DNA of 40,934 nucleotides, taken from assembly GCA_016875395.1 (NCBI GenBank), contig VGRF01000035.1, positions 1-40,934 on the forward strand. Reading direction: 5' to 3'. Below the pieces are notes generated by a model. That model was not told where the DNA came from and did not search any database. It was given only the letters and a program-made list of their open reading frames with translations. Shown in pieces: positions 1 through 8,500 of this stretch (position 1 is its first letter; every line of letters starts with the position of its first letter). This DNA comes from Deltaproteobacteria bacterium (GTDB lineage: Bacteria > Myxococcota_A > UBA9160 > UBA6930). Made by a program: the position numbers and the translations under genes.

Positions 1-318
1 CCCTGGAGCGCGCAGCACGACGGCGTCGCGGGCCTGCACGCCGAGTGCGTGCCGTGGCTGCGCGAGCGCGACATCGCGGTGCTCGGCTGCGACGGCATCT
101 CCGATGCGCTGCCCGGCCTCGGCATCCCGAGCTGGCCCATCCCGGTGCATCAATGCACGCTCGTCGCGATGGGCGTGCATCTGCTCGACAACCTGCGCCT
201 CGACACGCTGATGGCGGCGTGCGCGCGCGAGCAGCGCTGGGAGTTTCAACTGACCGTCGCGCCGCTGCGCGTCGAGCGCGGGACGGGGAGCCCGGTGAAT
301 CCGGTGGCGGTGCTTTGA
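1..318 (+). CDS. Cyclase-family protein (kynurenine formamidase-like), C-terminal part
   Basis: This is the last 105 residues of a protein whose start lies before the window. The reading frame is open from base 1 and stops with TGA at 316-318. The tail with HLLDNLRLD, then WEFQLTVAPLRV and GTGSPVNPVAVL, is typical of the C-terminus of the metal-dependent cyclase family (PF04199), which includes kynurenine formamidase and related hydrolases of cyclic or amide substrates. The metal-binding HxGTHxD motif would lie upstream, so activity cannot be judged. Its stop overlaps a TTG that could start the P450 at 315, so the two may be translationally coupled. Family assignment is fairly sure; the substrate is unknown. 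Confidence 0.8.
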   Translation, partial: PWSAQHDGVAGLHAECVPWLRERDIAVLGCDGISDALPGLGIPSWPIPVHQCTLVAMGVHLLDNLRLDTLMAACAREQRWEFQLTVAPLRVERGTGSPVNPVAVL

Positions 319-1628
319 AGCGGCTCGAGGATGTCCCGGGGCCAACACTCTGGGCCGCCGACGGTGCCTACTGGGCGTATCGATGGCTCTCCGATCCTGC
401 CGATGCGCACATCACGATGCGCGCTCGTTTCGGGCCGCGCTTCAGACTCCCATCGAACAAGCCCGGCTGGAACCTCGTGCTCGCCGACGCCGAATCGGTA
501 CGCGAGCTGTTGGCCCTCGACCCCCGATGCTTCGCTGAGCCAGCAATTGGGCGCGAAGCCCTGAGCGCAGTGCTCGGGAGCGAGTCGGTCTTCCTCCTCG
601 CCGGAGACCGACATCGGCGCGCGCGGCAGTTGTTGGGACCGGCGATCATCGGGGAGCGGCTTGGCGGCCTGCTAGAGATGATGTGGAGAACCGTGCAACG
701 GTGGACCCTCGCAGGGTCGACCACCGGAGTCGTCGACCTCCTGCCAGCAATGCGCGACATCACGCTCGAGGTGATGTTGCACGCGCTGCTCGATCCCATC
801 TCGGATGAGGAGCTTGCTCGCAGTCGGAGTGTGTTGCGGGCGCCGCTCGACGACGCACCGGCGCGCCTCCTGTTCTTGCCAGCGCTCCAGCGCAGCTGGC
901 TACCGGCATGGCGCCGCTTCGAGGCTCTTCGCAGTGCGCGCGACGCGTTCCTCTTGGAGCGCGTGCGCACAGCTGAGCCCGCGACGGATGGGGGGCTTCT
1001 GTCGCGGCTCGTCCAGCGCAATCCGCGCGAGCCCGCGGAACAGTTGCGCGACCACCTCGTGACGATGCTCGTCGCCGGCCACGACACGACCGCGATGGTC
1101 GCCGCGTGCGCGCTGGACGCGCTCGCGCGAGATCCGAAGATCGCGAGCGAGCTGCGTGAGGAACTCGGCGACGAAGGCACTCCGAAGAGGCTCGCTGCGA
1201 AGACGCCTCTGCTGGACGCGGTATGCAAAGAGGCGCTGCGTGTGTTCCCCGTTGCGACCGAGGCCGTGCGCACCGTGGGCTCCGAGAAGGTCGCAGTGGG
1301 CGAGGTTGAGCTGGAGCCGGGTACGAACGTTTTCATCGCGATACCGGCAGTACACAAAGACGCCGACCTCTATCCGTCTCCACAACAGTTCGACCCGGCG
1401 CGGTTCCTGCGCCGGCCGTATGAGTCGCATGAGTTTCTGCCGTTCGGCGCGGGCCACCGTTTGTGTTTGGGATGGGCACTCGCAACGCTCGAGCTTCGCT
1501 GCGTGATCGCGACCGTCGTGACCGCCTGCGACCTCGCGCCCGTGACCTCGCGCCGACCGAAGCTCCGCCGGTACAACCTCGGAATGGGCCCGGACACGCA
1601 AGTCCCGGTGAGGCTGACGCGGCGGTAG
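315..1628 (+). CDS. Cytochrome P450
   Basis: Heme-thiolate monooxygenase of about 437 residues, without a membrane anchor. Visible marks are the proline-rich VPGP start (7-10), the C-helix RHRRARQLLGP (99-109), the oxygen-activating I-helix AGHDTT (254-259), the K-helix ExxR as EALR (306-309), FDPARF (359-364) and the heme loop FGAGHRLCLG with cysteine 384. I chose TTG 315, which overlaps the upstream TGA, because it keeps the whole P450 N-terminus; the next in-frame ATG at 417 would cut into the fold. An open frame continues upstream but is not P450-like. Sampled 60-base lines inside the gene run 53-67% GC, while several lines in the neighbouring CoA-transferase reach 67-80%. This may mark transfer. 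Substrate unknown. Confidence 0.85.
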   Translation: MKRLEDVPGPTLWAADGAYWAYRWLSDPADAHITMRARFGPRFRLPSNKPGWNLVLADAESVRELLALDPRCFAEPAIGREALSAVLGSESVFLLAGDRHRRARQLLGPAIIGERLGGLLEMMWRTVQRWTLAGSTTGVVDLLPAMRDITLEVMLHALLDPISDEELARSRSVLRAPLDDAPARLLFLPALQRSWLPAWRRFEALRSARDAFLLERVRTAEPATDGGLLSRLVQRNPREPAEQLRDHLVTMLVAGHDTTAMVAACALDALARDPKIASELREELGDEGTPKRLAAKTPLLDAVCKEALRVFPVATEAVRTVGSEKVAVGEVELEPGTNVFIAIPAVHKDADLYPSPQQFDPARFLRRPYESHEFLPFGAGHRLCLGWALATLELRCVIATVVTACDLAPVTSRRPKLRRYNLGMGPDTQVPVRLTRR

Positions 1629-1758
1629 GCCCGAGGTCGCTCGCAGGCGCGAGGCCAGCTCGGGCTCGACACCCCGATGGCGCGCGCGTTCCACCACCGA
1701 GGCAGCGCGGCGCAGAACTAGCGCGCTACCTGTGCCCGACCTGACGAGGGAGCGGACC

Positions 1759-2352
1759 GTGGACGTGATCGAAGCGATGGAGACCACGCGGGCGATTCGA
1801 TACTTGAAGCCCGACCCGGTGCCGCGCGCGCTGATCGAGCGCGTGATCTACGCGGCGACGCGCGCGTCGAGCCCGGGCAACTCGCAGGGCTGGGACTTCG
1901 TCGTCGTCAGCGACCGCGCGACGAAAGAGCGCATCGGGCCGGTGCTGCGCGAGCGGATGCTGCCGATGGTGCAGGCGATGCCCGCGCCGCCCGGCATGGT
2001 CGGTCGCATGCTCGGCGGCGCGCAGCACCTGCTGCGCAGCTTCGAGGACGTGCCGGTGTGGGTGTTCGTGTGCGGGCGCAAGGTGTATCCGCCCGGCGCC
2101 GGCACGGAGCAGATGATGCTCGCCGCGCTCTATCCCGCGGCGCAGAACCTGATCGTGGCGGCGCGCGCGCTCGGCCTCGGCAGCACGTTCACCACGTTCC
2201 AGCTCGCAGCCGAAGCCGAGATGCGCGCCGCGATGAATCTGCCGAGCGACGTCTCGATCGGCGTGTGCATCGCGCTCGGCTACCCGGACCGCCCGTTCGG
2301 CCCGGTCGCGCGCAAGCCCGTGAGCGAGGTCGTGCACTGGGAGAAGTGGTGA
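1759..2352 (+). CDS. Nitroreductase-family FMN oxidoreductase
   Basis: A 197-residue flavoprotein of the nitroreductase superfamily, which uses FMN and NAD(P)H to reduce nitro groups, enones or quinones. The N-terminal METTRAIRYLKPDPVP is the usual FMN-phosphate-binding start with paired arginines (R11, R14). SSPGNSQGWDFVVV and the late AARALGLGSTFTTF segment followed by IALGYPDRPFGP are also family hallmarks. I start at GTG 1759, preceded by a good ribosome site (GAGGGAG, 1746-1752); an upstream in-frame GTG at 1732 lacks one. It sits between the P450 and two CoA-transferases on the same strand. The exact substrate cannot be told. Confidence 0.85.
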   Translation: MDVIEAMETTRAIRYLKPDPVPRALIERVIYAATRASSPGNSQGWDFVVVSDRATKERIGPVLRERMLPMVQAMPAPPGMVGRMLGGAQHLLRSFEDVPVWVFVCGRKVYPPGAGTEQMMLAALYPAAQNLIVAARALGLGSTFTTFQLAAEAEMRAAMNLPSDVSIGVCIALGYPDRPFGPVARKPVSEVVHWEKW

Positions 2353-2422
2353 CGCGCCCGACGCGCGCCGGACTCGAACCTCGCGTGTCGGAAGCCGGGG
2401 ATGCGGCTCCGCCGAGTTGGCC

Positions 2423-3619
2423 GTGAGCGCGCCTCTCGCCGGCATCCGCGTCGTGGACCTAACGCGCTACCTCGCGGGGCCGTTCTGCACGCAGTTGCTT
2501 GCCGACTACGGGGCCGACGTGGTGCGCGTCGAGTCGCCGCGCGGACGCGAGTTCCGCACGCCCGGCGCCACGCGCGACGCGTACTTCTTTCTCTCCGCGA
2601 ACCGCGGTAAGCGCGCGCTCGCGCTCGACATCGCGAAGCCCGAGGCACGCGAGGTGTTGGGGCGCCTGATCGCGCGCGCCGACGTGCTCGTCGAGAACTT
2701 CCGCCCCGGCGTGCTCGCGGCGCTCGGCTTCCCGCCGAACGAGCTGATCGCGCGCCACCCGCGCCTCGTCGTGTGCAGCATCTCGGGCTTCGGCGCGACG
2801 GGTCCGTATGCGCGCCGGCCAGGCTTCGACCAGATCGCGCAGGGCATGAGCGGACTCATGTCGATCACCGGCACGCGCGAGAGCGGGCCGACGCGCAGCG
2901 GCGTCGCGATCTCGGACCTGCTCGCGGGCACGTTCGCGGCGCACGGCATCCAGCTTGCGTTGCTTGCACGAGAGCGCACGGGCCGCGGGCAGCTCGTCGA
3001 GACTTCGCTGCTCGAAGCCACGCTGGGCGTTCTCACCTGGGCGGCGGGCCAGTTCTTCGAGAGCGGCGTGAGCCCCGGTCCCGCGGGCCAGCACCACCCG
3101 CTCTCGTCGCCCTACGGGAGATTCCGCGCGCGAGACGGTTTCATGAACATCGCCGCGGGCAACGACGCGATGTGGGAGAAGCTCGCGCGCGCGCTGGGTC
3201 GCGAGGCATGGCTGCGCGATGAGCGCTTCGCCGCCTCGCCCGCGCGCGTGCGCAATCGCGATGCGCTGACGGGCGAGATCGAGGCTGCGCTCGCGAGCCG
3301 CGACGTCGCGCACTGGGTGGAGCTGCTCAACGCGGCCGGCGTGCCTGCGGGCCCCGTGCTCGGGCTCGCCGAGGTGTTCGCGGATCCGCAGGTCGCGGCG
3401 CGCGAGATGCACGTCGCGCTCCCGCATCCCGAGCTCGGCACGTTCCACACGACGGGCTTGCCGGTGAAGCTCTCCGAGACACCCGGCGCGATTGCGCGCC
3501 GCCCGCCGCTGCACGGCGAGCACACGCGCGAGCTGCTGCGCGAGGCGGGCTACGACGACGCGCAGATCGAGGCGCTCGCAGCGCGCGGCGCCGTGAAGCT
3601 CGCCAGCGCGCCGCGATAA
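2423..3619 (+). CDS. Family III CoA-transferase (CaiB/BaiF)
   Basis: A 398-residue CaiB/BaiF-type enzyme that moves CoA between carboxylic acids through an aspartyl-CoA anhydride. The start APLAGIRVVDLTRYLAGPF, the DVLVENFRPG segment, the CSISGFGATGPYA block and the C-terminal RRPPLHGEHTRELL are all family signatures. The predicted catalytic aspartate is D165 in AISDLLAG. Start is uncertain: GTG 2423 fits the usual short N-terminus, and TTG 2417 would add two residues. A second, clearly different member follows 27 bases downstream, so the two may form a heteromer or serve successive acids. They could activate carboxylic acids made by the P450 and alcohol dehydrogenases; that is inference. Confidence 0.9.
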   Translation: MSAPLAGIRVVDLTRYLAGPFCTQLLADYGADVVRVESPRGREFRTPGATRDAYFFLSANRGKRALALDIAKPEAREVLGRLIARADVLVENFRPGVLAALGFPPNELIARHPRLVVCSISGFGATGPYARRPGFDQIAQGMSGLMSITGTRESGPTRSGVAISDLLAGTFAAHGIQLALLARERTGRGQLVETSLLEATLGVLTWAAGQFFESGVSPGPAGQHHPLSSPYGRFRARDGFMNIAAGNDAMWEKLARALGREAWLRDERFAASPARVRNRDALTGEIEAALASRDVAHWVELLNAAGVPAGPVLGLAEVFADPQVAAREMHVALPHPELGTFHTTGLPVKLSETPGAIARRPPLHGEHTRELLREAGYDDAQIEALAARGAVKLASAPR

Positions 3620-3646
3620 GCTCGCGCGCTCTCGGGAGCACGCGAA

Positions 3647-4840
3647 ATGGCTGGACCGCTGGCAGGCATCAAGATCGTCGACTGCTCACAGATCGTGTCC
3701 GGTCCGTTCGCGGTGATGATCCTCGCGGATCAGGGCGCGGAAGTGATCAAGGTCGAGCCGCCCGGCTACGGCGACCTGATGCGCGTCGGGCCCTACTACC
3801 GCGGCGGCCTCGCGGCGTTCTTCACCAACGTGAACCGCAACAAGCGCTGCATCGTGCTCGACCTCACGAAACTCGAGGGCCGCGAGATCCTGCTGAAGCT
3901 CGTCGCGGACGCCGACGTGTTCGTGCAGAACTGGCGGCCCGGCGCGGCCGAGCGATTAGGTCTCGGTTGGGAGGATCTCCGCAAGATCAACCCGCGCCTC
4001 ATCTACTGCTCGGTGAGCGGCTATGGCCCGACGGGCCCGTACAGCGACCGCCGCGTGTACGACCCGATCATCCAAGGCATTACGGGCCACGTCGCGATCC
4101 AGAAGAACCCCGACGTTCCGATCCCGGACCTCGTGCGCAACATCGTCGCCGACAAGTCCACCTCGTGGACCGCGGCGCAGGCGATCACCGCGGCGCTGTT
4201 CGCGCGCCTGCGCGGAACGGCGGGCGGCCAGCACATCCAGGTGCCGATGATCGACGCGTCGCTCTTCTTCTTCTGGCCCGACGGGATGATGAAGCACACG
4301 CTCGTCGGCGAGGCCGAGCGCCAGCTGCCCGTGCTCTACGACATCTATCGCATCTATCAAACCGCAGACGGGTACCTGATCTACTTCACCGCGAGCGAGT
4401 CCGAGTTCCACGGGCTGTTCCGTGCGCTCGGCAAACCCGAGTGGTGCACGGACCCGCGCTTCGCCACGCCGCAGGAGCGCTCGAAGGCCGAGAACCGCGA
4501 GCTGCTCGGCGGCATGATCCTCGAGGAGATCGCGAAGTGGCCGACGCGCGAGCTGATCGCGCGCATGGCGGCGGAGCAGGTGCCGGTCGGGCCGGTGAAC
4601 TCGATCGAGGAAATGCTCGTCGACCCGCAGATCGTGCACAACGACTCGTGGTTCGAGGCCGAGCACCCGAGCGCGGGCAAGCTGCGCATGCCGCGGCCCG
4701 TCGCGCGCTTCAGCGAGACGCCGCAGGAGGTGCGCCGCCTGCCTCCGCTGCACGGCGAGCACACGGCCGAGGTGCTGCGCGAGCTCGGCATCGACGACGG
4801 CGCGCAGGCGAAGCTGCGCGCCGAGGGCGTGATTCCGTAA
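3647..4840 (+). CDS. Family III CoA-transferase (CaiB/BaiF), second copy
   Basis: A 397-residue CaiB/BaiF family protein starting MAGPLAGIKIVDCSQIVSGPF, with GGGAG-type purines (CGGGAG) ahead of ATG 3647. The catalytic aspartate is D169 in NIVADKST, the same number as in formyl-CoA transferase. It has VFVQNWRPGA, CSVSGYGPTGPYS and the C-terminal RRLPPLHGEHTAEVL. It is diverged from the copy just upstream (27-base gap), for instance in the active-site loop, so this is not a recent tandem duplicate. The unusually aromatic DASLFFFWPDGMM stretch may line the acyl pocket. The acid substrate is unknown. The TAA stop lies inside a TAACAA hexamer of the kind described under findings. Confidence 0.9.
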   Translation: MAGPLAGIKIVDCSQIVSGPFAVMILADQGAEVIKVEPPGYGDLMRVGPYYRGGLAAFFTNVNRNKRCIVLDLTKLEGREILLKLVADADVFVQNWRPGAAERLGLGWEDLRKINPRLIYCSVSGYGPTGPYSDRRVYDPIIQGITGHVAIQKNPDVPIPDLVRNIVADKSTSWTAAQAITAALFARLRGTAGGQHIQVPMIDASLFFFWPDGMMKHTLVGEAERQLPVLYDIYRIYQTADGYLIYFTASESEFHGLFRALGKPEWCTDPRFATPQERSKAENRELLGGMILEEIAKWPTRELIARMAAEQVPVGPVNSIEEMLVDPQIVHNDSWFEAEHPSAGKLRMPRPVARFSETPQEVRRLPPLHGEHTAEVLRELGIDDGAQAKLRAEGVIP

Positions 4841-4864
4841 CAACTCCTGCGACCGAGGTGATCC

Positions 4865-5974
4865 GTGGCCAAGCTGCATTCTCCGATCTGTGAGCTGTTC
4901 GGCATCGACGTGCCGATCGTGCTGGCCGGCATGGGCGGCGCCTCCGCCCCCGAGCTCGCGGCCGCCGTCTCGAACGCGGGCGGCCTCGGCATCCTCGGCG
5001 CTGCGGCCTGCAGCGAGAGCGAGCTGCGCGAGTGGATCGCGCGCACGCGCAAGCTCACGAGCAAGCCGTTCGGCGTGGACACGCTGCTGCCCGCGTCCGT
5101 GCGCCGCGGCACGTTCAACAAGCCCGCGGCTAAGGGGAAGTCGCCGCAGGAGCTGCTGCCCGAGTACCTCGAGTTCGCGCGCGAGTTCATGGAGCGGGAA
5201 GGGCTGAAGCCCGTAGAGCGACCGGCGATGCGCGGTGGCTTTTCGAACGATCTGTTCGAGGCGCAGATGCGCGTCGTGATCGAGGAGAAGGTGCCGGTGT
5301 ACGCCGCGGGCCTCGGCGACCCCGGCCCCTTCATCGAGGCGTTGCATCGCAACGGGACGAAGGTGATGGCGGTCGTCGGCGCGGTGCGGCACGCGCGCAA
5401 GGTCGCCGCGAGCGGCGTCGACGTGATCGTCGCGCAGGGTCACGACGCGGGCGGCCATAACAGCCCCGTCGGCACGATGGCGCTGATCCCGCAGGTGGTG
5501 GACGCCGTGGGCGACATCCCCGTGTTGGGAGCGGGCGGCATCGTGGACGGCCGCGGCGTCGCGGCGGCGATGATGCTCGGCGCGCAGGGCGTGTGGGTCG
5601 GCAGCGCGTTCCTCGCCACGCACGAGGCGAACATCGAGGAGTTCCAGAAGAAGGCGATCGTCGAGTCGAGCGAAGAAGGCACCACGATCACGCGCTCCGT
5701 GACCGGCAAGCCCGCGCGGTACATCAAGTCGAAGTGGACGCAGGCCTGGGTCGACGCCGGCATCGAGCCGCTGCCGATGCCTTATCAGGGCGCGGTTAGC
5801 GGACCGGTACAAGCGGCGGCGTTCCAGCAAGGCCGCGGCGACATCGCGCCGGGCTTCGCAGGCCAGGGCATCGGCATGATCAGCTCCATCCGCCCCGCGC
5901 GCGAAGTGCTGCGCGATCTCGTGGAGGGCGCAGAGCAGGCGCTCGAGGACGCGGCGAGATTCGTGCGGGCGTGA
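4865..5974 (+). CDS. Nitronate monooxygenase-like FMN protein
   Basis: A 369-residue TIM-barrel flavoprotein of the nitronate monooxygenase/2-nitropropane dioxygenase family. FMN-binding marks are VLAGMGGASAPELAAAVSNAGG (19-40), the active-site block QGHDAGGHNSPVG (191-203; H193 and H198) and LGAGGIVDGRGVAAAMMLGAQGVWVGS (221-247), which holds the phosphate-binding loop. GTG 4865 is preceded by GAGGTGATCC. Many proteins so annotated are enoyl-CoA- or alkane-type oxidoreductases of unproven reaction, so real nitronate activity is not implied. It overlaps the next gene by four bases (GTGA), which indicates coupled translation with the LLM flavoprotein. Confidence 0.85.
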   Translation: MAKLHSPICELFGIDVPIVLAGMGGASAPELAAAVSNAGGLGILGAAACSESELREWIARTRKLTSKPFGVDTLLPASVRRGTFNKPAAKGKSPQELLPEYLEFAREFMEREGLKPVERPAMRGGFSNDLFEAQMRVVIEEKVPVYAAGLGDPGPFIEALHRNGTKVMAVVGAVRHARKVAASGVDVIVAQGHDAGGHNSPVGTMALIPQVVDAVGDIPVLGAGGIVDGRGVAAAMMLGAQGVWVGSAFLATHEANIEEFQKKAIVESSEEGTTITRSVTGKPARYIKSKWTQAWVDAGIEPLPMPYQGAVSGPVQAAAFQQGRGDIAPGFAGQGIGMISSIRPAREVLRDLVEGAEQALEDAARFVRA

Positions 5975-6822
5975 GCGACGCGCTCCCGAAGCTCGGCGTC
6001 TCCCTCGGCGCGCTCAATCCGAGTGCGCATCTCGACGTGACGCTCGAGGCCGAGCGCCTCGGCTTCGAGTCGGTGTGGATGCCGGAGCATCTCGTGTTCC
6101 CCGCCACGATGTCCGGCTCGCCGTACCCCGGCGCGGAGCACCCGCCGGTGCCGGCGCACACGCCGGTGTACGACGCCTTCGCGTGGCTCAGCTTTCTCGC
6201 GGCGAAGACGTCGCGCATTCGGCTCGGCACGAACGTCTATTTGTTAGGGATTCGGCACCCGTTCGTGGCGGCGCGCTCGATCGCGACGCTCGACATCGTG
6301 TCGAACGGTCGCGCGGACATCGGAATTGGCGCGGGCTGGCTGCGCAGCGAGTGGGACGCGGCGGGGCTCGATCCGCGCACGCGGGGACGGCGGCTCGATG
6401 AGGCGCTGGCGGTGTGCAAGCGCCTGTGGAGCGAGCGCGAGATCGAGCATCACGGCGAGTTCTACTCGTTCGCGCCGGTGCTGTTCGAGCCGAAGCCGGC
6501 GCAGAAGCCGTGGCCGCGCATCCACGTCGGCGGCGAGAGCGAGGCAGCGCTGACGCACGCGGCGCGCGATGCGGACGGCTGGATCGGCATGGCGCACACA
6601 CTCGCGTCGGTGCGCGCGCCGCTCGCGACGATCGCCGCCGTGCGCGATCGCTACGAGCGCTGGCACGAGCCGTTCGAGATCACGGTGATGGGCGAAGTCA
6701 CTTCGCGCGACGACCTCGCGCGCTGGGGCGAGGCGGGCGTGACGCGCGTGATCGTGGCGCCGTGGAAGCGCACGCGGGATGCGGCGGACGGCTTGCGCCG
6801 GCTCGCGGAGGCGGTCTTCTAG
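5971..6822 (+). CDS. LLM-class (luciferase-like) oxidoreductase, probably F420- or FMN-dependent
   Basis: A 283-residue TIM-barrel protein of the bacterial-luciferase-like family. The pattern LGVSLGALNPSAHLDVTLEAERLGFESVWMPEHL is the standard first beta-alpha unit. RIRLGTNVYLLGIRHPFVAARSIATLDIVSNGRADIGIGAGW is the diagnostic middle, and PWPRIHVGGESEAALTHAARDADGWIG is the cofactor phosphate region. The shape matches the F420-dependent subgroup known from actinobacteria and environmental proteobacteria, but FMN cannot be ruled out. GTG 5971 overlaps the previous stop. Its TAG stop overlaps the convergent GHMP kinase stop by three bases. Together with the preceding genes it forms a probable operon of flavin and CoA enzymes. 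Confidence 0.85.
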   Translation: MSDALPKLGVSLGALNPSAHLDVTLEAERLGFESVWMPEHLVFPATMSGSPYPGAEHPPVPAHTPVYDAFAWLSFLAAKTSRIRLGTNVYLLGIRHPFVAARSIATLDIVSNGRADIGIGAGWLRSEWDAAGLDPRTRGRRLDEALAVCKRLWSEREIEHHGEFYSFAPVLFEPKPAQKPWPRIHVGGESEAALTHAARDADGWIGMAHTLASVRAPLATIAAVRDRYERWHEPFEITVMGEVTSRDDLARWGEAGVTRVIVAPWKRTRDAADGLRRLAEAVF

Positions 6823-7910
6823 CTGGGCGTTCGCGCGCGGTGCGCGGCCGGTGCCGCGACCGCAGGAGCTCCGAGGTCGAGCGGCAGACACGCGACGCCG
6901 AGATCGCGCTCGAGTCGCGCGGCAAGCTGCGCGCGCTCCGCTTCGCCCCGCGCTACGAGCTGCGCGGAGCCGTCGCCGCCGCTGCCGACGCCTTTGCCGC
7001 CATGCGCGAGCGCGCGCACCGCGTCGTGGGCGAGCACCGCGTGGAGCTTCGGGGCCGCGAGCTCGGCGCTGGCGGGCGCGATCTGCGCGTCGAAGAGCGC
7101 CATGGCCTCGCGCATGAGTGCGCCGAGCTGGGCGGCATCGCCCGCTTCGATCGCACCACGCGCGTTCGCGACGAGCGCGAGGTTCTTCGCGCCGAGGGCG
7201 TCGCGCACGTTCGCGGCGACGCGGCCGGGCGCTGCGGGGAAGCACGCGTTCAGGTCCGCGAGGATCCGGCGCGTGTCCTTGCCGGCGCGCAGGTCCACGA
7301 CGAGCAGCGGGATCGGCGTGCGCGTGGCGATCGGCTCGATCTCCATGTCGTCCCCGTCGAACGCGAGCAGGCTCGCGCGGCGTCCGAACGCGCAGATCTG
7401 GTCCATGCGCCCGCACTCCGAGCGCGCGCGGCGCTCACCCTGATAAGCGAGCTCCATCTCATCGCGCTCCGTGAGGCCGAGCTCGTACGCGCGCGAGTAG
7501 GCGCGCGCGACGAGCACGCAGATCGCGGCGGACGAGGAGAGCCCGCGGCCGACGGGCAGGCTGCTGCGAATGCGCAGCGCGAGGCCGCGCACGGCGTAGC
7601 GCTCGGCGACCACCGCCGCGGTGCCGGCCGCGTAGCTGAAAAAGCCGCGCTCGCGCGCAGCGCCCTCGAGCGCAGTCGGCGCCGCGTCGACGCGAAAGGG
7701 CGCGGGGCACGAGCCGTCCGCCAGCTCGGTCTCGATCACGAGCGCGTCGCTGCGCTCCGCAGCCGCCGCGAGGCCGTGATTCGTGCCGGTCACGAGACAC
7801 GCGCCGCGCGGAATATCGGGATGCGTGCGGCGATGGGTCGCGGCCCAATCGGAGTGCTCCCCGAGCAGGCAGAGCCGCCACGGCACGAAGATCTCGGCGC
7901 CGTTCGCCAC
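6819..7910 (-). CDS. GHMP-family small-molecule kinase (galactokinase-like)
   Basis: A 363-residue ATP-dependent kinase of the galactokinase/homoserine/mevalonate/phosphomevalonate superfamily. It has the galactokinase-type N-terminal motif LCLLGEHSDWA (13-23), the ATP loop LPVGRGLSSSAA (118-129), the catalytic-base block ECGRMDQ (165-171; D170) and the third motif GGKGVGSGGDGSAQLV near 304-319. The GEHSD motif favours a sugar substrate, but the flanking residues do not match a textbook galactokinase. A glucuronokinase- or arabinokinase-like role is possible. The start is GTG 7910, only 14 bases after the TlpA-like gene, so the two are probably one operon. The alanine- and proline-rich last 20 residues look disordered. 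Confidence 0.8.
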   Translation of the reverse strand: MANGAEIFVPWRLCLLGEHSDWAATHRRTHPDIPRGACLVTGTNHGLAAAAERSDALVIETELADGSCPAPFRVDAAPTALEGAARERGFFSYAAGTAAVVAERYAVRGLALRIRSSLPVGRGLSSSAAICVLVARAYSRAYELGLTERDEMELAYQGERRARSECGRMDQICAFGRRASLLAFDGDDMEIEPIATRTPIPLLVVDLRAGKDTRRILADLNACFPAAPGRVAANVRDALGAKNLALVANARGAIEAGDAAQLGALMREAMALFDAQIAPASAELAAPKLHAVLAHDAVRALAHGGKGVGSGGDGSAQLVARGEAERAQLAARLERDLGVACLPLDLGAPAVAAPAAHRARTPS

Positions 7911-7924
7911 GCGTCGTCAGGCGC

Positions 7925-8449
7925 TCACGAGCCGGCGGCCGCGCTCTCGCCAGCCTGCTGCGGCGTGAGCTCGCGCAGCGCCTCGGCCAGCTCCTTCAGC
8001 CACTTCTCGTCGAAGCCCACGCGCTTCCAGCGCACCACGCCGCTCGCATCCACGAGCAAGTTCGTCGGGATCTCGCGCACGCCGAAGCTGCGCGCGACGC
8101 CGCTCCTGTCGTGGCTCACGGCGAACGTGAGCTTGTGCGCGTTCTTGCGCAGGTACTTCTTAAGGTCGCGCGCGCTCGCGTCCGTGCTGATGCCGAGCAC
8201 CACCGCGCGTTCGCCCCAGCGCTTCTGCAGCGCCTCCGCGACGGGCAGCTCGTGCGCGCAGTCGCTGCACCACGTCGCCCAGAACATGATCAGCACGGGC
8301 TTGCCTGAGAAGCTTCCCGCCGTGACGGGCTGACCCGCGCGGTCGACGCCGAGCACGAGGTCGGGCGCGAGCTTCTCGCCGACTTCGCGCGCGGACGCGG
8401 GCGCCGCGCAGAGCAGGGCGAGTGCGATCGCAGCGAGCGTGCGGCGCAT
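7925..8449 (-). CDS. Exported TlpA/ResA-like thioredoxin-fold protein
   Basis: A 174-residue secreted thiol-disulfide protein. Residues 1-20 are a clear signal peptide ending APASA. The mature part carries the active site WATWCSDCAHELP (C61, C64) and the cis-proline loop VREIPTN (P128), the layout of the AhpC-TSA/TlpA family. The CSDC pair is an unusual variant of the redox motif; families with CxPC are more common. ATG 8449 has an excellent ribosome site, GGAGG followed by four A. Such proteins reduce periplasmic disulfides, often for cytochrome c maturation, which would suit the c-type heme motif encoded at 35866-37623, though the two loci are far apart. The open frame upstream of the ATG is not part of the gene. 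Confidence 0.9.
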   Translation of the reverse strand: MRRTLAAIALALLCAAPASAREVGEKLAPDLVLGVDRAGQPVTAGSFSGKPVLIMFWATWCSDCAHELPVAEALQKRWGERAVVLGISTDASARDLKKYLRKNAHKLTFAVSHDRSGVARSFGVREIPTNLLVDASGVVRWKRVGFDEKWLKELAEALRELTPQQAGESAAAGS

Positions 8450-8500
8450 TTTTCCTCCGCGGCTCGCGCATCCTCGCACACGCGCGACTACCGTCGCGCG

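Noticed and set aside
3956-5830. 624-residue minus-strand open frame
   Set aside because: It is antisense to the second CoA-transferase and the nitronate monooxygenase-like gene and has a low-complexity arginine/leucine-rich composition typical of GC-rich shadows.
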